5,481 bases of DNA from Bacteroidota bacterium (GTDB lineage: Bacteria > Bacteroidota > Bacteroidia > Cytophagales > Cytophagaceae): contig JAEYZG010000022.1 of assembly GCA_023428135.1 (NCBI GenBank), positions 1-5,481 of the forward strand, read 5' to 3'. A program made the translations under genes and the position numbers. A model generated the notes under the pieces. It did no database searches. It worked only from the letters and a program-made list of their open reading frames with translations, and was not told where the DNA came from. Positions 1 to 5,450 of this stretch are shown here, piece by piece; position 1 is the stretch's first letter; each line of letters begins with the position of its first letter.

Positions 1-19
1 CAGAAATGTAAATTTTCAT
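1..19 (-). CDS. Possible 5' end of an IS21 transposase gene (partial)
   Basis: An ATG on the minus strand at 19-17 opens a frame (MKIYIS) that runs off the left edge. Its position, about 105 nt inside the presumed element end at 124, is where an IS21 istA gene could begin. Only six codons are visible, so the protein cannot be identified. The call depends entirely on the neighbouring terminal repeats. Confidence 0.25.
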
Positions 20-50
20 CTCGGATTATCCGTTTTTACTCATTGAAAAC

Positions 51-118
51 TGGTACACTTTACTCCGGAACAACTGGTACACTTTACTCCGGAATCGGTG
101 GTACACTATAGACCGGTA
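51..118 (+). repeat. Three tandem 24-nt-period terminal repeats
   Basis: Copies lie at 51-70, 75-94 and 99-118. The first two are perfect, including three flanking AAC bases on the left of each. The third differs at four positions. They are probably transposase-binding sites of the insertion sequence. One forward frame stays open across them because 24 is a multiple of three, which is not evidence of coding. Confidence 0.85.
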
Positions 119-124
119 TACTCA

Positions 125-247
125 ATAACATTCAAAAAGAACAGGGCAAGGTTGTATAAAAGGCTACCTTCTGAACTTGTCTAGGAATTTTCTCTTCAAC
201 TAATAAGCACTTTATACCTTCCATTTATACAACAAGAAACTAAAAAA
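125..247. other. Unassigned spacer between the IS end and a terminator, with a 10-bp inverted repeat
   Basis: I see no gene here. GTTGTATAAA at 151-160 is repeated as its exact reverse complement, TTTATACAAC, at 224-233, with 63 nt between the arms. This could be chance in AT-rich DNA, a protein-binding pair, or a relic of an older insertion. Confidence 0.4.
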
Positions 248-274
248 AATCCCGAAAGCTATTGTTTCGGGATT
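242..274 (-). terminator. Rho-independent terminator of the secreted Ig-like protein gene
   Basis: A perfect 10-bp stem (AATCCCGAAA at 248-257 with TTTCGGGATT at 265-274) encloses a 7-nt loop. On the minus strand it is followed directly by a run of Ts (complement of the A-run 242-249). It lies 43 nt past the stop codon of the gene ending at 318. The plus-strand side lacks a T-run, so it acts on minus-strand transcripts. Confidence 0.88.
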
Positions 275-317
275 CTCTTATGTGTGGTTTAAAAGGGAAA
301 GGTCTTTCGTGTATAAA

Positions 318-1001
318 TTAGTTTTTAACGAATTCCAATATATTTCCATTTTCGAATTTTAAATAGTACATCCCGTGGCTTAGGTTTGCAATATTTATTT
401 TTTCATTAGATGAAGTAATTCCATTACTGATTTCTGTTCCCAGAAAATTATATATACTATACCTTGTTGGGTTTTCTAAATTAGTGATGCTGACAAATTC
501 TTTGGTTGGGTTAGGGTACAGACTAATGTTCGATTTGTATGTGTTTACCTCATCTATGTTAAGTACTGGAGGGTTAACAGTAACTTTCACCGTAGGGCTT
601 ACTAAGGAATCAGTACTTAAAAAACCGCATGTGGATTTTGATGGATTAGTGAGTACAGCGTAATAATAAAATGTTCCTTCTGTATTAGTTGGAGGAGTAT
701 ATTGTATGGTAGATGGATAGGAATGTCCTGTGTTTTTTCTGTAAGAGTTTATCAAGGTGCCCCCGCTATTGGTATCCGCTGTATTTGCATACCATTTTAT
801 GGTATATGCTGTTGAGTTGTGTGGTTTGTTAATGCCTCCCGCGCATTGATATACATTTAGTTGGATGTTCTCTGCAGTGGTGCCAAAGTCGTATGTTCCT
901 CCATTCGAAATCGAAGTAATTTCTGTTATTTGCCAATAATATTGTGCTCTTAATTGAGTGAAGGAGCATAATAATGCGATTAAGAAGTATAATTTTTTCA
1001 T
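318..1001 (-). CDS. Small secreted Ig-like protein with T9SS type A sorting domain
   Basis: The 227-residue product starts with a signal peptide (MKKLYFLIALLCSFTQLRAQ, residues 1-20, cleavage likely after A19 or Q20). Residues of about 25-145 look like an Ig-like or PKD-type beta-sandwich ending in SPTVKVTVNPP. C53 and C125 could form a disulfide and W70 could be the core tryptophan. Residues of about 158-227 are a type IX secretion sorting domain: SLYPNP at 160-165, then YSIYNFLGTEI, then an end of the MYYLKFENG type. The protein should cross the inner membrane by Sec and the outer membrane by T9SS, where the tail is removed. The substrate or partner of the Ig-like part is unknown. The ATG at 1001 is chosen because it gives a clean signal peptide. 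The upstream TACGTTTA (1022-1029) is only a weak match to a Bacteroidota -7 box. Nothing indicates truncation. Confidence 0.85.
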   Translation of the reverse strand: MKKLYFLIALLCSFTQLRAQYYWQITEITSISNGGTYDFGTTAENIQLNVYQCAGGINKPHNSTAYTIKWYANTADTNSGGTLINSYRKNTGHSYPSTIQYTPPTNTEGTFYYYAVLTNPSKSTCGFLSTDSLVSPTVKVTVNPPVLNIDEVNTYKSNISLYPNPTKEFVSITNLENPTRYSIYNFLGTEISNGITSSNEKINIANLSHGMYYLKFENGNILEFVKN

Positions 1002-1326
1002 AGGTACTCTGTGTTAAAATGTAAACGTATTTTCTTTTTCTCTTGTGATGTTTTCTATACGGGGCAAGTTTTTAAAAGGATTAGAGTATTTTCAAGAGGG
1101 GGTAATGAAAAAAGTCTGCCCTGATGTTCATTGAAGTTGATTGTCAAGAGATCATTATGTTTATTTGTAAAATAAAATTGTTTTAATTGTATTGTTATAT
1201 TAAACAAAAAAGGCTGTATCCGTTGAAGGAACAGCCTTTTTTAAATACAGGTACTCGTTTGTTGTGGTATACTTAGTTATTTATTTGAAAGACGTTTTGG
1301 GTCTTTACTAATTTATAGTGTTATAG
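1002..1326. other. Gene-free intergenic stretch between two T9SS cargo genes
   Basis: These 325 nt contain a strong hairpin terminator at 1206-1242 and must hold the promoter of the minus-strand gene starting at 1001. I found no perfect TAnnTTTG box there. Short plus-strand frames, for example from the ATG near 1105 (9 codons), are not credible genes. No RNA gene or repeat is recognised. Confidence 0.6.
1206..1242 (-). terminator. Terminator of the CotH-like gene (structure works on both strands)
   Basis: AAAAAAGGCTGT (1206-1217) pairs with ACAGCCTTTTTT (1231-1242) over 12 bp. The stem can extend by TCC/GGA (1219-1221 with 1228-1230) past a bulged A1218, leaving a 6-nt loop. The A-run on one side and the T-run on the other make it able to terminate in either direction. 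It lies 84 nt past the CotH-like stop codon and separates it from the next minus-strand gene. Confidence 0.88.
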
Positions 1327-2997
1327 CTATTTAACCATAATTAACTTTTTGCCGATTTTCCCATCTTCGCCATGGACAATCAGACTATAAATTCCCGGAG
1401 TACATTCTTCGATTTCCTTGAATGTTAGGCGGTTTTCGGTTCCTGTTATCGTCTTGTCAATTATCAATTGACCTATAGATGAAAACAACTGGACTGAAGT
1501 GATCCTTTCATCTGATTCAATGATTAGCATGTCATCAGCAGGGTTAGGTAAAACCTTTAAATTTTGAAACTGAGACTTCTGAGCATTTGAAGTAATGACG
1601 CAGGTTCCCGGTAAATTATTATCAAGGAACTTTAACCTGGCTGTAAACCATTTTTTTAAAGTGTCAATTTCAGCTGCGTAGGAAGTTACACGATAGGCGC
1701 TGAACCAAAGATCTCCACCAGGAAATCCAGGAAATCCACCACCACCGCTGGTTTGAAATAATTTTGTCCATTTGCTGAAATGACGAGCCTGTGCTTCATT
1801 GAGGGTATCAGCATAAGCATCAATAAAGGAGTGGATGTAAGCATCACTTAGAATGCCCTGACGAAGCTCCAAATATCTGCATTTTAAATCATTTGCAAAA
1901 TTGGGATCCTGCAGAAGCCTACCCCACATGGCTGGTACGGGAAGTGTTTCACACCCTTTATGAACCCAGGCTGTTACCTGATTCCCTTTGCAGAAATTAC
2001 AGTTTCCGTAAGCCAGATTCAGATCCCAGACAGGACCGGCTTTTAGCTTTCCTTTCGTTCCATCCTTCTGCATTTTTTCTTTGTAGAAATAGGCGCTTCT
2101 TTTAAAGCCGTCTGAGTTAAGGCTCACTTCTGTATGAATAAAGTAATCCAGGAAGGATTGTAAGCTGATATACTTTCCGTATCCGTTAACAGGATCATTG
2201 AAGTTGGGGGATTGGATAAGCGTTTCGACGGTGTCAATATACTTTCGAATATATTCTTCCTGAGCGGGCTGAATATTCTTAGATTCCGGATAATGATACA
2301 GCCATGTAACGGTGGTGGAAGGTGTGCCCCCGAAGCCTCCGCTGCCGGAAACTACTCCGGGTACAGTGGAATTAAAAGCTTTGTCATCAGGACTGTTTTG
2401 GGCATCAATCTTCATGATGTATCCTCCGGTGAGGTCAATTCCGGAAATGTCTTTGGCTTTCAGAGAAGCAGTTTTTACTCTGTAATCTCCGCGTTTTATG
2501 CTTTCTGTTAATACATATACTCCCTGATAGTTTCCATTTAATATCAATTCGACCATGCGGGTTCTGGGGCCCCAGTGGTCCATTTTGTTCCACAGATGAT
2601 AGGCCAGAACGTTACGAATCATAGAAATATCATTCCAGGGTGCATATAAAACCCAATCTTTTTCTGAAGGCATTCCCAATAATGCAGTGTCCAGGTTCTC
2701 ACCGGCAGCATCACGGGTTTCAAATCCATATTGCTTCTGATCAAAATTTTGAGAACTGTTTCCCCGAAGTTCTATTCCAATGTTTCCCACAAAGTTAAAC
2801 TGGGTGTTGTTCACCTGATTGCGTACTCCCTGACCATTATATATGATCTTCATGGTCGCACTTATTTTCGGTTCATCCGGAATTGTCTGACCGTTTGTCT
2901 CCAACAAAACAATCGGAAGATTGGAAGAAGTGAAATTTACCTGTGCAAAACAGAGTGCACTGGAGAGTAATAGAAAATGAAGGAAAAAATACTTCAT
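1327..2997 (-). CDS. Secreted CotH-family kinase-like protein with T9SS sorting domain
   Basis: The 556-residue product has a signal peptide (residues 1-19, ending CFAQ) and then a CotH kinase domain over about residues 25-465. Recognisable blocks are RGNSSQ (78-83), KDWVLYAPWNDISMIRNVLAYHLW-type sequence (113-136), GVYVLTESIKRG (159-170), GGYIMKIDAQ (191-200), a FLDYFIHTEVSLNSDGFKR block (282-300) and GPVWDLNLAYGN (321-332). CotH of Bacillus is an atypical protein kinase that phosphorylates spore-coat proteins. By analogy D296 and D325 are probably the catalytic and metal-binding aspartates (inference). Two glycine-rich loops lie at 217-225 and 417-428, and C333-x-x-C336 follows the active-site block. 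Residues of about 479-556 are a T9SS type A tail (VLPNPADDM at 482-490, ending KKLIMVK), so the protein is exported to the surface. Its substrate is unknown. The start at 2997 gives a good signal peptide. No clear promoter box is seen upstream. Confidence 0.9.
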   Translation of the reverse strand: MKYFFLHFLLLSSALCFAQVNFTSSNLPIVLLETNGQTIPDEPKISATMKIIYNGQGVRNQVNNTQFNFVGNIGIELRGNSSQNFDQKQYGFETRDAAGENLDTALLGMPSEKDWVLYAPWNDISMIRNVLAYHLWNKMDHWGPRTRMVELILNGNYQGVYVLTESIKRGDYRVKTASLKAKDISGIDLTGGYIMKIDAQNSPDDKAFNSTVPGVVSGSGGFGGTPSTTVTWLYHYPESKNIQPAQEEYIRKYIDTVETLIQSPNFNDPVNGYGKYISLQSFLDYFIHTEVSLNSDGFKRSAYFYKEKMQKDGTKGKLKAGPVWDLNLAYGNCNFCKGNQVTAWVHKGCETLPVPAMWGRLLQDPNFANDLKCRYLELRQGILSDAYIHSFIDAYADTLNEAQARHFSKWTKLFQTSGGGGFPGFPGGDLWFSAYRVTSYAAEIDTLKKWFTARLKFLDNNLPGTCVITSNAQKSQFQNLKVLPNPADDMLIIESDERITSVQLFSSIGQLIIDKTITGTENRLTFKEIEECTPGIYSLIVHGEDGKIGKKLIMVK

Positions 2998-3129
2998 ACG
3001 TTTTTTGTTAAGATTTAAGGTATAGTAATGCTTGTGACTAAGACTTTATAAATGTCCTTTCTCGTTGCCTACCTTTTGAAAAATGCTTAACTATTTGTTA
3101 CTTATGAAGTATTTTGGGGCTTTCGGATT

Positions 3130-4068
3130 TTAATTTTTATTCGAAGTAGGTTGGAAAATCAGAATGGTGGCCATTTTTTCCTTGCCTTCATTAGAAATAA
3201 GCATAGTTCCATTTGGTGAAAAAGCTATCCCTTCTGCTTTTGGGAACAAATCAGTGTTTAGTTTTGAAATGTATTTGATGTTGCCAGTCCTGTCAATTAC
3301 GATCAATAAATTATCTGCAGCAGATAATACATAGATTTCTTTAGTCAGTGGGTGAACAGCAAGATCTGAAGGGCGAAAGTTAAACGGCTTTAACTTGCCT
3401 TTTGCTGTATATTCTTTAGGCTGCTCAATATTGAATTTCAGGGCAAATTTTTCTATTTCATTCACATTGATCCTGTATGCAGGTTCTGAAACAAATTCCT
3501 TTTTAGCCAGATCATATTCATAAATATATCGCTCTGATTTATTGTCAGCGGGTTTGCTTTTTCCGGCTATCAGAAGCCTGTTTTGCAAGCTGTCGAAACA
3601 TAGTCCTTCGTTATTGGATGTTTGTAGTAAAGGGGTGATATGCTGAATTTTTTTGCCTCCTGTATTAACGTTGAAATTATCCCACTCTGTTAATCTGCCA
3701 TCGCTGCGCAATACATAAAGGGATTTATTGGTATAGGTCACCCCTTCAAAATCTCCATCCTGGTCAAACTTATGTTCGTGTTCAATTGCTTTGTTATTGA
3801 TATTATAAATGAATGCTGTGCCTATTTCATCCTGAACGCAGGCCAAACGATCTGAGTCAATGAACGTTACTCCTGATACCTCATTTAAAATTTCAGGAAG
3901 GGTATAAGTCATGAATGGCTTATTTAAGTCATAAGGCAGATTTCCGGAAGTACTTTCGTTACTGCTACCTGTTTTGCCTGAAACCTCCTGAACGTCTGTG
4001 GTTATATTTTGAGAATTGCATGCGGAAATTAGAAAGGTAATAAGTACTATGTGAAGTAAGGCTTTCAT
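3130..4068 (-). CDS. SdiA-regulated domain lipoprotein (beta-propeller, YjiK-like)
   Basis: The 312-residue product begins with a lipoprotein signal peptide: K2, a hydrophobic stretch, and the lipobox LISAC with the lipidated cysteine at C17. A low-complexity Ser/Thr/Asn/Gly linker (18-43) follows, then the domain (about 46-308). It has the family blocks NEVSGVTF (62-69), CVQDEIGTAFIYNI (77-90), GDFEGVTYTNKSLYVLRSDGRL (105-126), SNNEGLCFD (151-159), RPSDLAVHP (232-240) and PKAEGIAFSPNG (276-287). The repeated 'EGI/EGL-F' and 'LAVHP' pattern suggests a beta-propeller. Family members are named after a gene controlled by the quorum regulator SdiA; their biochemical role is not established and no SdiA-type control is implied here. 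It should be anchored in the cell envelope. The residues after C17 carry no acidic surface-export signal close by, so I lean to a periplasm-facing location. A TACTTTTG box sits 2 nt upstream of the ATG. Confidence 0.85.
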   Translation of the reverse strand: MKALLHIVLITFLISACNSQNITTDVQEVSGKTGSSNESTSGNLPYDLNKPFMTYTLPEILNEVSGVTFIDSDRLACVQDEIGTAFIYNINNKAIEHEHKFDQDGDFEGVTYTNKSLYVLRSDGRLTEWDNFNVNTGGKKIQHITPLLQTSNNEGLCFDSLQNRLLIAGKSKPADNKSERYIYEYDLAKKEFVSEPAYRINVNEIEKFALKFNIEQPKEYTAKGKLKPFNFRPSDLAVHPLTKEIYVLSAADNLLIVIDRTGNIKYISKLNTDLFPKAEGIAFSPNGTMLISNEGKEKMATILIFQPTSNKN

Positions 4069-4070
4069 TT

Positions 4071-4078
4071 CAAAAGTA
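4071..4078 (-). promoter_or_regulatory. Possible Bacteroidota -7 promoter box (TACTTTTG)
   Basis: Read on the minus strand, 4078 to 4071 is TACTTTTG, a perfect match to the Bacteroidota TAnnTTTG consensus. It lies only 2 nt upstream of the lipoprotein ATG (4068), so transcription would start at or within a base or two of the start codon. No TTTG -33 element is visible at the expected spacing, so chance is a real alternative. Confidence 0.35.
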
Positions 4079-4230
4079 AAATTTAAAGTAATGTTTATTC
4101 TGTGATTCAGAATATAAGCTAATTCAATTAAGTTAATAAAATCTAAACTAAGACCGATACTAACTTTAGTTTCAACGTTAGATCAGGCTCTGAGATTGTT
4201 GGTGATAGGTTTTACTATAAAATTCTTATA

Positions 4231-4255
4231 AGGATTGTCAATCCTCCAGAGGATT
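4231..4255 (-). terminator. Two competing hairpins at the 3' end of the ywbE-like gene, weak terminator candidate
   Basis: Three related segments, AGGATT (4231-4236), AATCCTC (4240-4246) and GAGGATT (4249-4255), allow two mutually exclusive hairpins. The middle segment can pair with either neighbour. On the minus strand the distal hairpin is followed by an AT-rich stretch (complement of 4216-4230) but no clean T-run. The structure overlaps the last codons and stop of the gene. It could be a weak terminator or a 3'-end stabiliser. Confidence 0.3.
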
Positions 4256-4459
4256 TCCTATCTCATCAGTAAGAATTTTTTGTACCCTGCCTACTTGCCC
4301 ATCATCCAGTTTAACCTTTATTCCTCTTGAATGGTGGAGGGAGCTGGTAAGAATGGCTTTTACGATTCCATTGGTAAGTTTTCCGGTCGCCTGATCTTTT
4401 TTTAGAATGATCTCTACTTCCATTCCGGGTTTGATATTTTTGCGGTATTCGTTTTTCAT
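4238..4459 (-). CDS. ywbE: YwbE-family small conserved protein (DUF2196)
   Basis: The 73-residue product is close to full family length. It matches the family along its core: RKNIKPGMEVEIILKKDQ (6-23), TGKLTNGIVKAILT (25-38) and the HSRGIKVKLDDGQVGRVQ block (43-60). There is no signal peptide or membrane segment, so it is cytoplasmic. The sequence reads as a small, basic beta-barrel-like domain, and a nucleic-acid-binding role is possible but unproven; the biological role of YwbE is unknown. The start at 4459 agrees with the usual short N-terminus before RKxIKPG. It lies 76 nt downstream of the GxxExxY gene on the same strand and could share its transcript. A poor promoter-like box, AATATTTG, occurs at 4470-4477. 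Confidence 0.88.
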   Translation of the reverse strand: MKNEYRKNIKPGMEVEIILKKDQATGKLTNGIVKAILTSSLHHSRGIKVKLDDGQVGRVQKILTDEIGNPLED

Positions 4460-4527
4460 ATAGTTACTTCAAATATTTCTGTCTGATTTGAGATTAGAGG
4501 GAGTGATAGATTATACTAAAATTCATT

Positions 4528-4545
4528 AATCTGAGTCATCCATTT
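4528..4545 (+). repeat. Short trace of the 9-nt AATCY-type repeat at the 3' end of the GxxExxY gene
   Basis: AATCTGAGT followed by CATCCATTT keeps the 9-nt phase and resembles the AATCTGGTA / ATCC sub-repeats of the array at 5132-5169. It spans the stop codon and last two residues of the GxxExxY gene. The similarity is short, so it may be chance, but a matching trace lies on the other side of the gene. Confidence 0.3.
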
Positions 4546-4922
4546 TTTCTTGGATTTTTGAGCCTTTTAACTTCGAGACTTTTGGCTCCGAAATTAAGTA
4601 ACAATCCTTTATCCATATTATAAGCGACCAGATAATTTAAACCTTGAGCAAGATGAACATCTTCTAGTTTTATTTTTGCTTTAAGTTCTACAATTACTTT
4701 GTTTTCAATTAAAAAGTCGGCTCGCCTTGTTCCTATTTCTTCCCCATCATAATAAATAGGCATTTCCTTCTCTCGTAAGAAATCTATTTTAGATTTTCTT
4801 AATTCAATTGCCAGGGCATTCTGATATATTACTTCCTGATAGCCATTGCCTAGTGCGGAATGTACTTTCATAGCACATCCTATAATTTCAAATGTTAATT
4901 TGTCTTTAATGGATTCTTTCAT
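4536..4922 (-). CDS. GxxExxY-family PD-(D/E)XK nuclease-like protein
   Basis: The 128-residue product has the usual family length and carries the defining G27-x-x-E30-x-x-Y33 motif (in LGNGYQEVIYQNALAIEL). The PD-(D/E)XK-type core follows: D69 in RRADFLI, E79-L-K81 in VIVELKA, and a following Q93 in LAQGLNYL. The end has the family block GLLLNFGAKSLEVKR (106-120). All residues expected for metal-dependent nuclease chemistry are present, so the fold looks intact, but no activity has been established for the family as far as I know. It has no export signal. The start at 4922 places the conserved helix (KLTFEIIGCAMKVHSALG) at its usual distance. The gene is bordered on its 5' side by the repeat array beginning near 4962-5002, and by a short repeat-like trace at its 3' end. 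It may be mobile or repeat-associated. Confidence 0.88.
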   Translation of the reverse strand: MKESIKDKLTFEIIGCAMKVHSALGNGYQEVIYQNALAIELRKSKIDFLREKEMPIYYDGEEIGTRRADFLIENKVIVELKAKIKLEDVHLAQGLNYLVAYNMDKGLLLNFGAKSLEVKRLKNPRKNG

Positions 4923-4961
4923 AGCTGGTTAAAAATTTTAAATTGGATTAATACTTATATC

Positions 4962-4987
4962 TCAATAAGCCCCGAATCTAATAATTT
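4962..4987 (+). repeat. Degenerate copy of a right arm of the repeat array
   Basis: CAATAAGCCCCGAATCTAAT followed by AATTTT resembles the end of the right arm (CCATAAATCCAGATTCTAAT, then TTT) with substitutions and a 2-3 nt insertion. It suggests that the array once extended nearly to the GxxExxY start codon at 4922. The remaining 4923-4961 shows nothing I can assign. Confidence 0.4.
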
Positions 4988-5001
4988 TCTGTTAATGATG
5001 C

Positions 5002-5169
5002 ATCGGGATTTATGGGATTAATGGATTTGTGGGATTTTATTTCTGCTTGGTGCTGGAACGGGTTTACAGTTTTTATTTTGAATATTGAATCAAGTTTACA
5101 AGTCTGGAGAATTATAGTTTCTAAGAAAACTAATCCTGTTAATCTGGTAAATCCCATAAATCCAGATTC
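5002..5169 (+). repeat. Repeat unit 1 (complete, 168 bp)
   Basis: The left arm (5002-5037) begins ATCGGGATTTATGGG and the right arm is 5132-5169. The inner segment (5038-5131) holds GGGTTTACAGTTTTTA and, before the right arm, TTTACAAGTCTGGAGAATTA. The arms can pair over about 36 bp with mismatches, giving a long stem with a loop of about 95 nt. Confidence 0.75.
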
Positions 5170-5200
5170 TAATTTTGAATCGGGATTTATGGGATTAATG
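5107..5200 (+). repeat. 94-nt perfect direct repeat, copy 1
   Basis: Positions 5107-5200 are identical to 5388-5481, an offset of 281 nt. The identity covers the end of an inner segment, the right arm, the spacer and the start of the next left arm. It ends at the window edge only because the sequence stops there, so the true repeat may be longer. Confidence 0.9.
5150..5196. repeat. Junction hairpin 1 (20-bp stem, 7-nt loop)
   Basis: AATCCCATAAATCCAGATTC (5150-5169) pairs with GAATCGGGATTTATGGGATT (5177-5196), with 19 of 20 positions complementary. The loop is TAATTTT (5170-5176). The only mismatch is A5164 opposite G5182. There is no T-run after it, so it is not a standard terminator. It could form a cruciform or an RNA hairpin. 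Confidence 0.85.
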
Positions 5201-5344
5201 GATTTGTGGGATTTGATTTTCTGACTTGTCCTAAAAAGGGTTTACAGTTTTTAGTGGGGATGTTAAAATAAGTTTAGGTCAGCGAATTGTAGTTTATAAA
5301 AGAACTAATCCAGTTAATCTGGTAAATCCGATTCATCCCGATTC
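5179..5344 (+). repeat. Repeat unit 2 (complete, 166 bp, diverged)
   Basis: Its left arm (5179-5214) is identical to that of unit 1 over 36 nt, 177 nt further on. Its inner segment and right arm (5307-5344) have many differences. The right arm ends in two related ATTC-containing blocks (ATCCGATTC, then ATCCCGATTC) in place of the AATCCCATA sub-repeat. Confidence 0.7.
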
Positions 5345-5450
5345 AAAATCCTTAGTTTGAATACTGAAATGAGTTTACAAGTATTTAGAGAATTATAGTT
5401 TCTAAGAAAACTAATCCTGTTAATCTGGTAAATCCCATAAATCCAGATTC
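5345..5450 (+). repeat. Repeat unit 3 (left arm and part of the inner segment missing)
   Basis: After the unit 2 right arm, sequence resumes near 5356 at a point equivalent to about 5077 in the middle of unit 1 (TTTGAATA, then GTTTACAAG), and runs to a right arm at 5413-5450. A left arm and roughly 40 nt of inner sequence are missing, which suggests a deletion at about 5345-5355. Confidence 0.6.

Larger units (their letters stand above)
1..124 (-). mobile_element. End of an IS21-family-like insertion sequence (element continues left of the window)
   Basis: Three copies of a 20-nt motif (TGGTACACTTTACTCCGGAA) begin at 51, 75 and 99, exactly 24 nt apart. The first two are identical, and the third, outermost copy matches at 16 of 20 positions. 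Multiple short tandem repeats inside the end of the element are characteristic of IS21-family termini. Read inward on the minus strand, the end would start with TGAGTATACCGG at 124, agreeing with the family's TG...CA ends. No transposase gene is visible except a possible start codon at 19, and the other end and any target-site duplication lie outside the window. The family assignment rests on end structure alone. Which strand the transposase is on is inferred from that start codon. Confidence 0.6.

Noticed and set aside
1..110. Plus-strand frame open from 1 to the TAG at 109-111, across the terminal repeats
   Set aside because: The frame is open only because the repeat period is 24 nt. The peptide is a repeat of TGTLYSG and the sequence fits transposon terminal repeats better.
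1022..1029. TACGTTTA as the promoter of the secreted Ig-like gene
   Set aside because: It lacks the final G of TAnnTTTG and has no -33 partner at the right distance, so I did not list it as a feature.
1105..1134. ATG-initiated 9-codon frame in the intergenic region
   Set aside because: Too short, with no ribosome-binding or promoter support, and common by chance.
1893..2105. Plus-strand open frame of 70 codons
   Set aside because: It lies wholly antisense to the well-supported CotH-like gene and has no recognisable protein features.
2212..2511. Plus-strand open frame of 99 codons
   Set aside because: Antisense shadow of the conserved CotH domain, with no family resemblance.
2731..2970. Plus-strand open frame of 79 codons
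   Set aside because: Antisense shadow of the N-terminal part of the CotH-like gene.
3080..3115. Hairpin just downstream of the lipoprotein stop codon as a terminator
   Set aside because: AAAATGCTT and AAGTATTTT pair with a G-T on the plus strand but leave an A-C mismatch on the minus strand. The stem is nearly all A-T, the loop is 18 nt and no T-run follows on the minus strand.
5012..5224. Plus-strand open frame of 70 codons with repeated MGLMDLWD
   Set aside because: It is a by-product of the repeat array. Two left arms lie 177 nt apart, a multiple of three, so the same peptide appears twice in frame. The peptide resembles no known protein and the frame is not kept to the next unit (offset 281).
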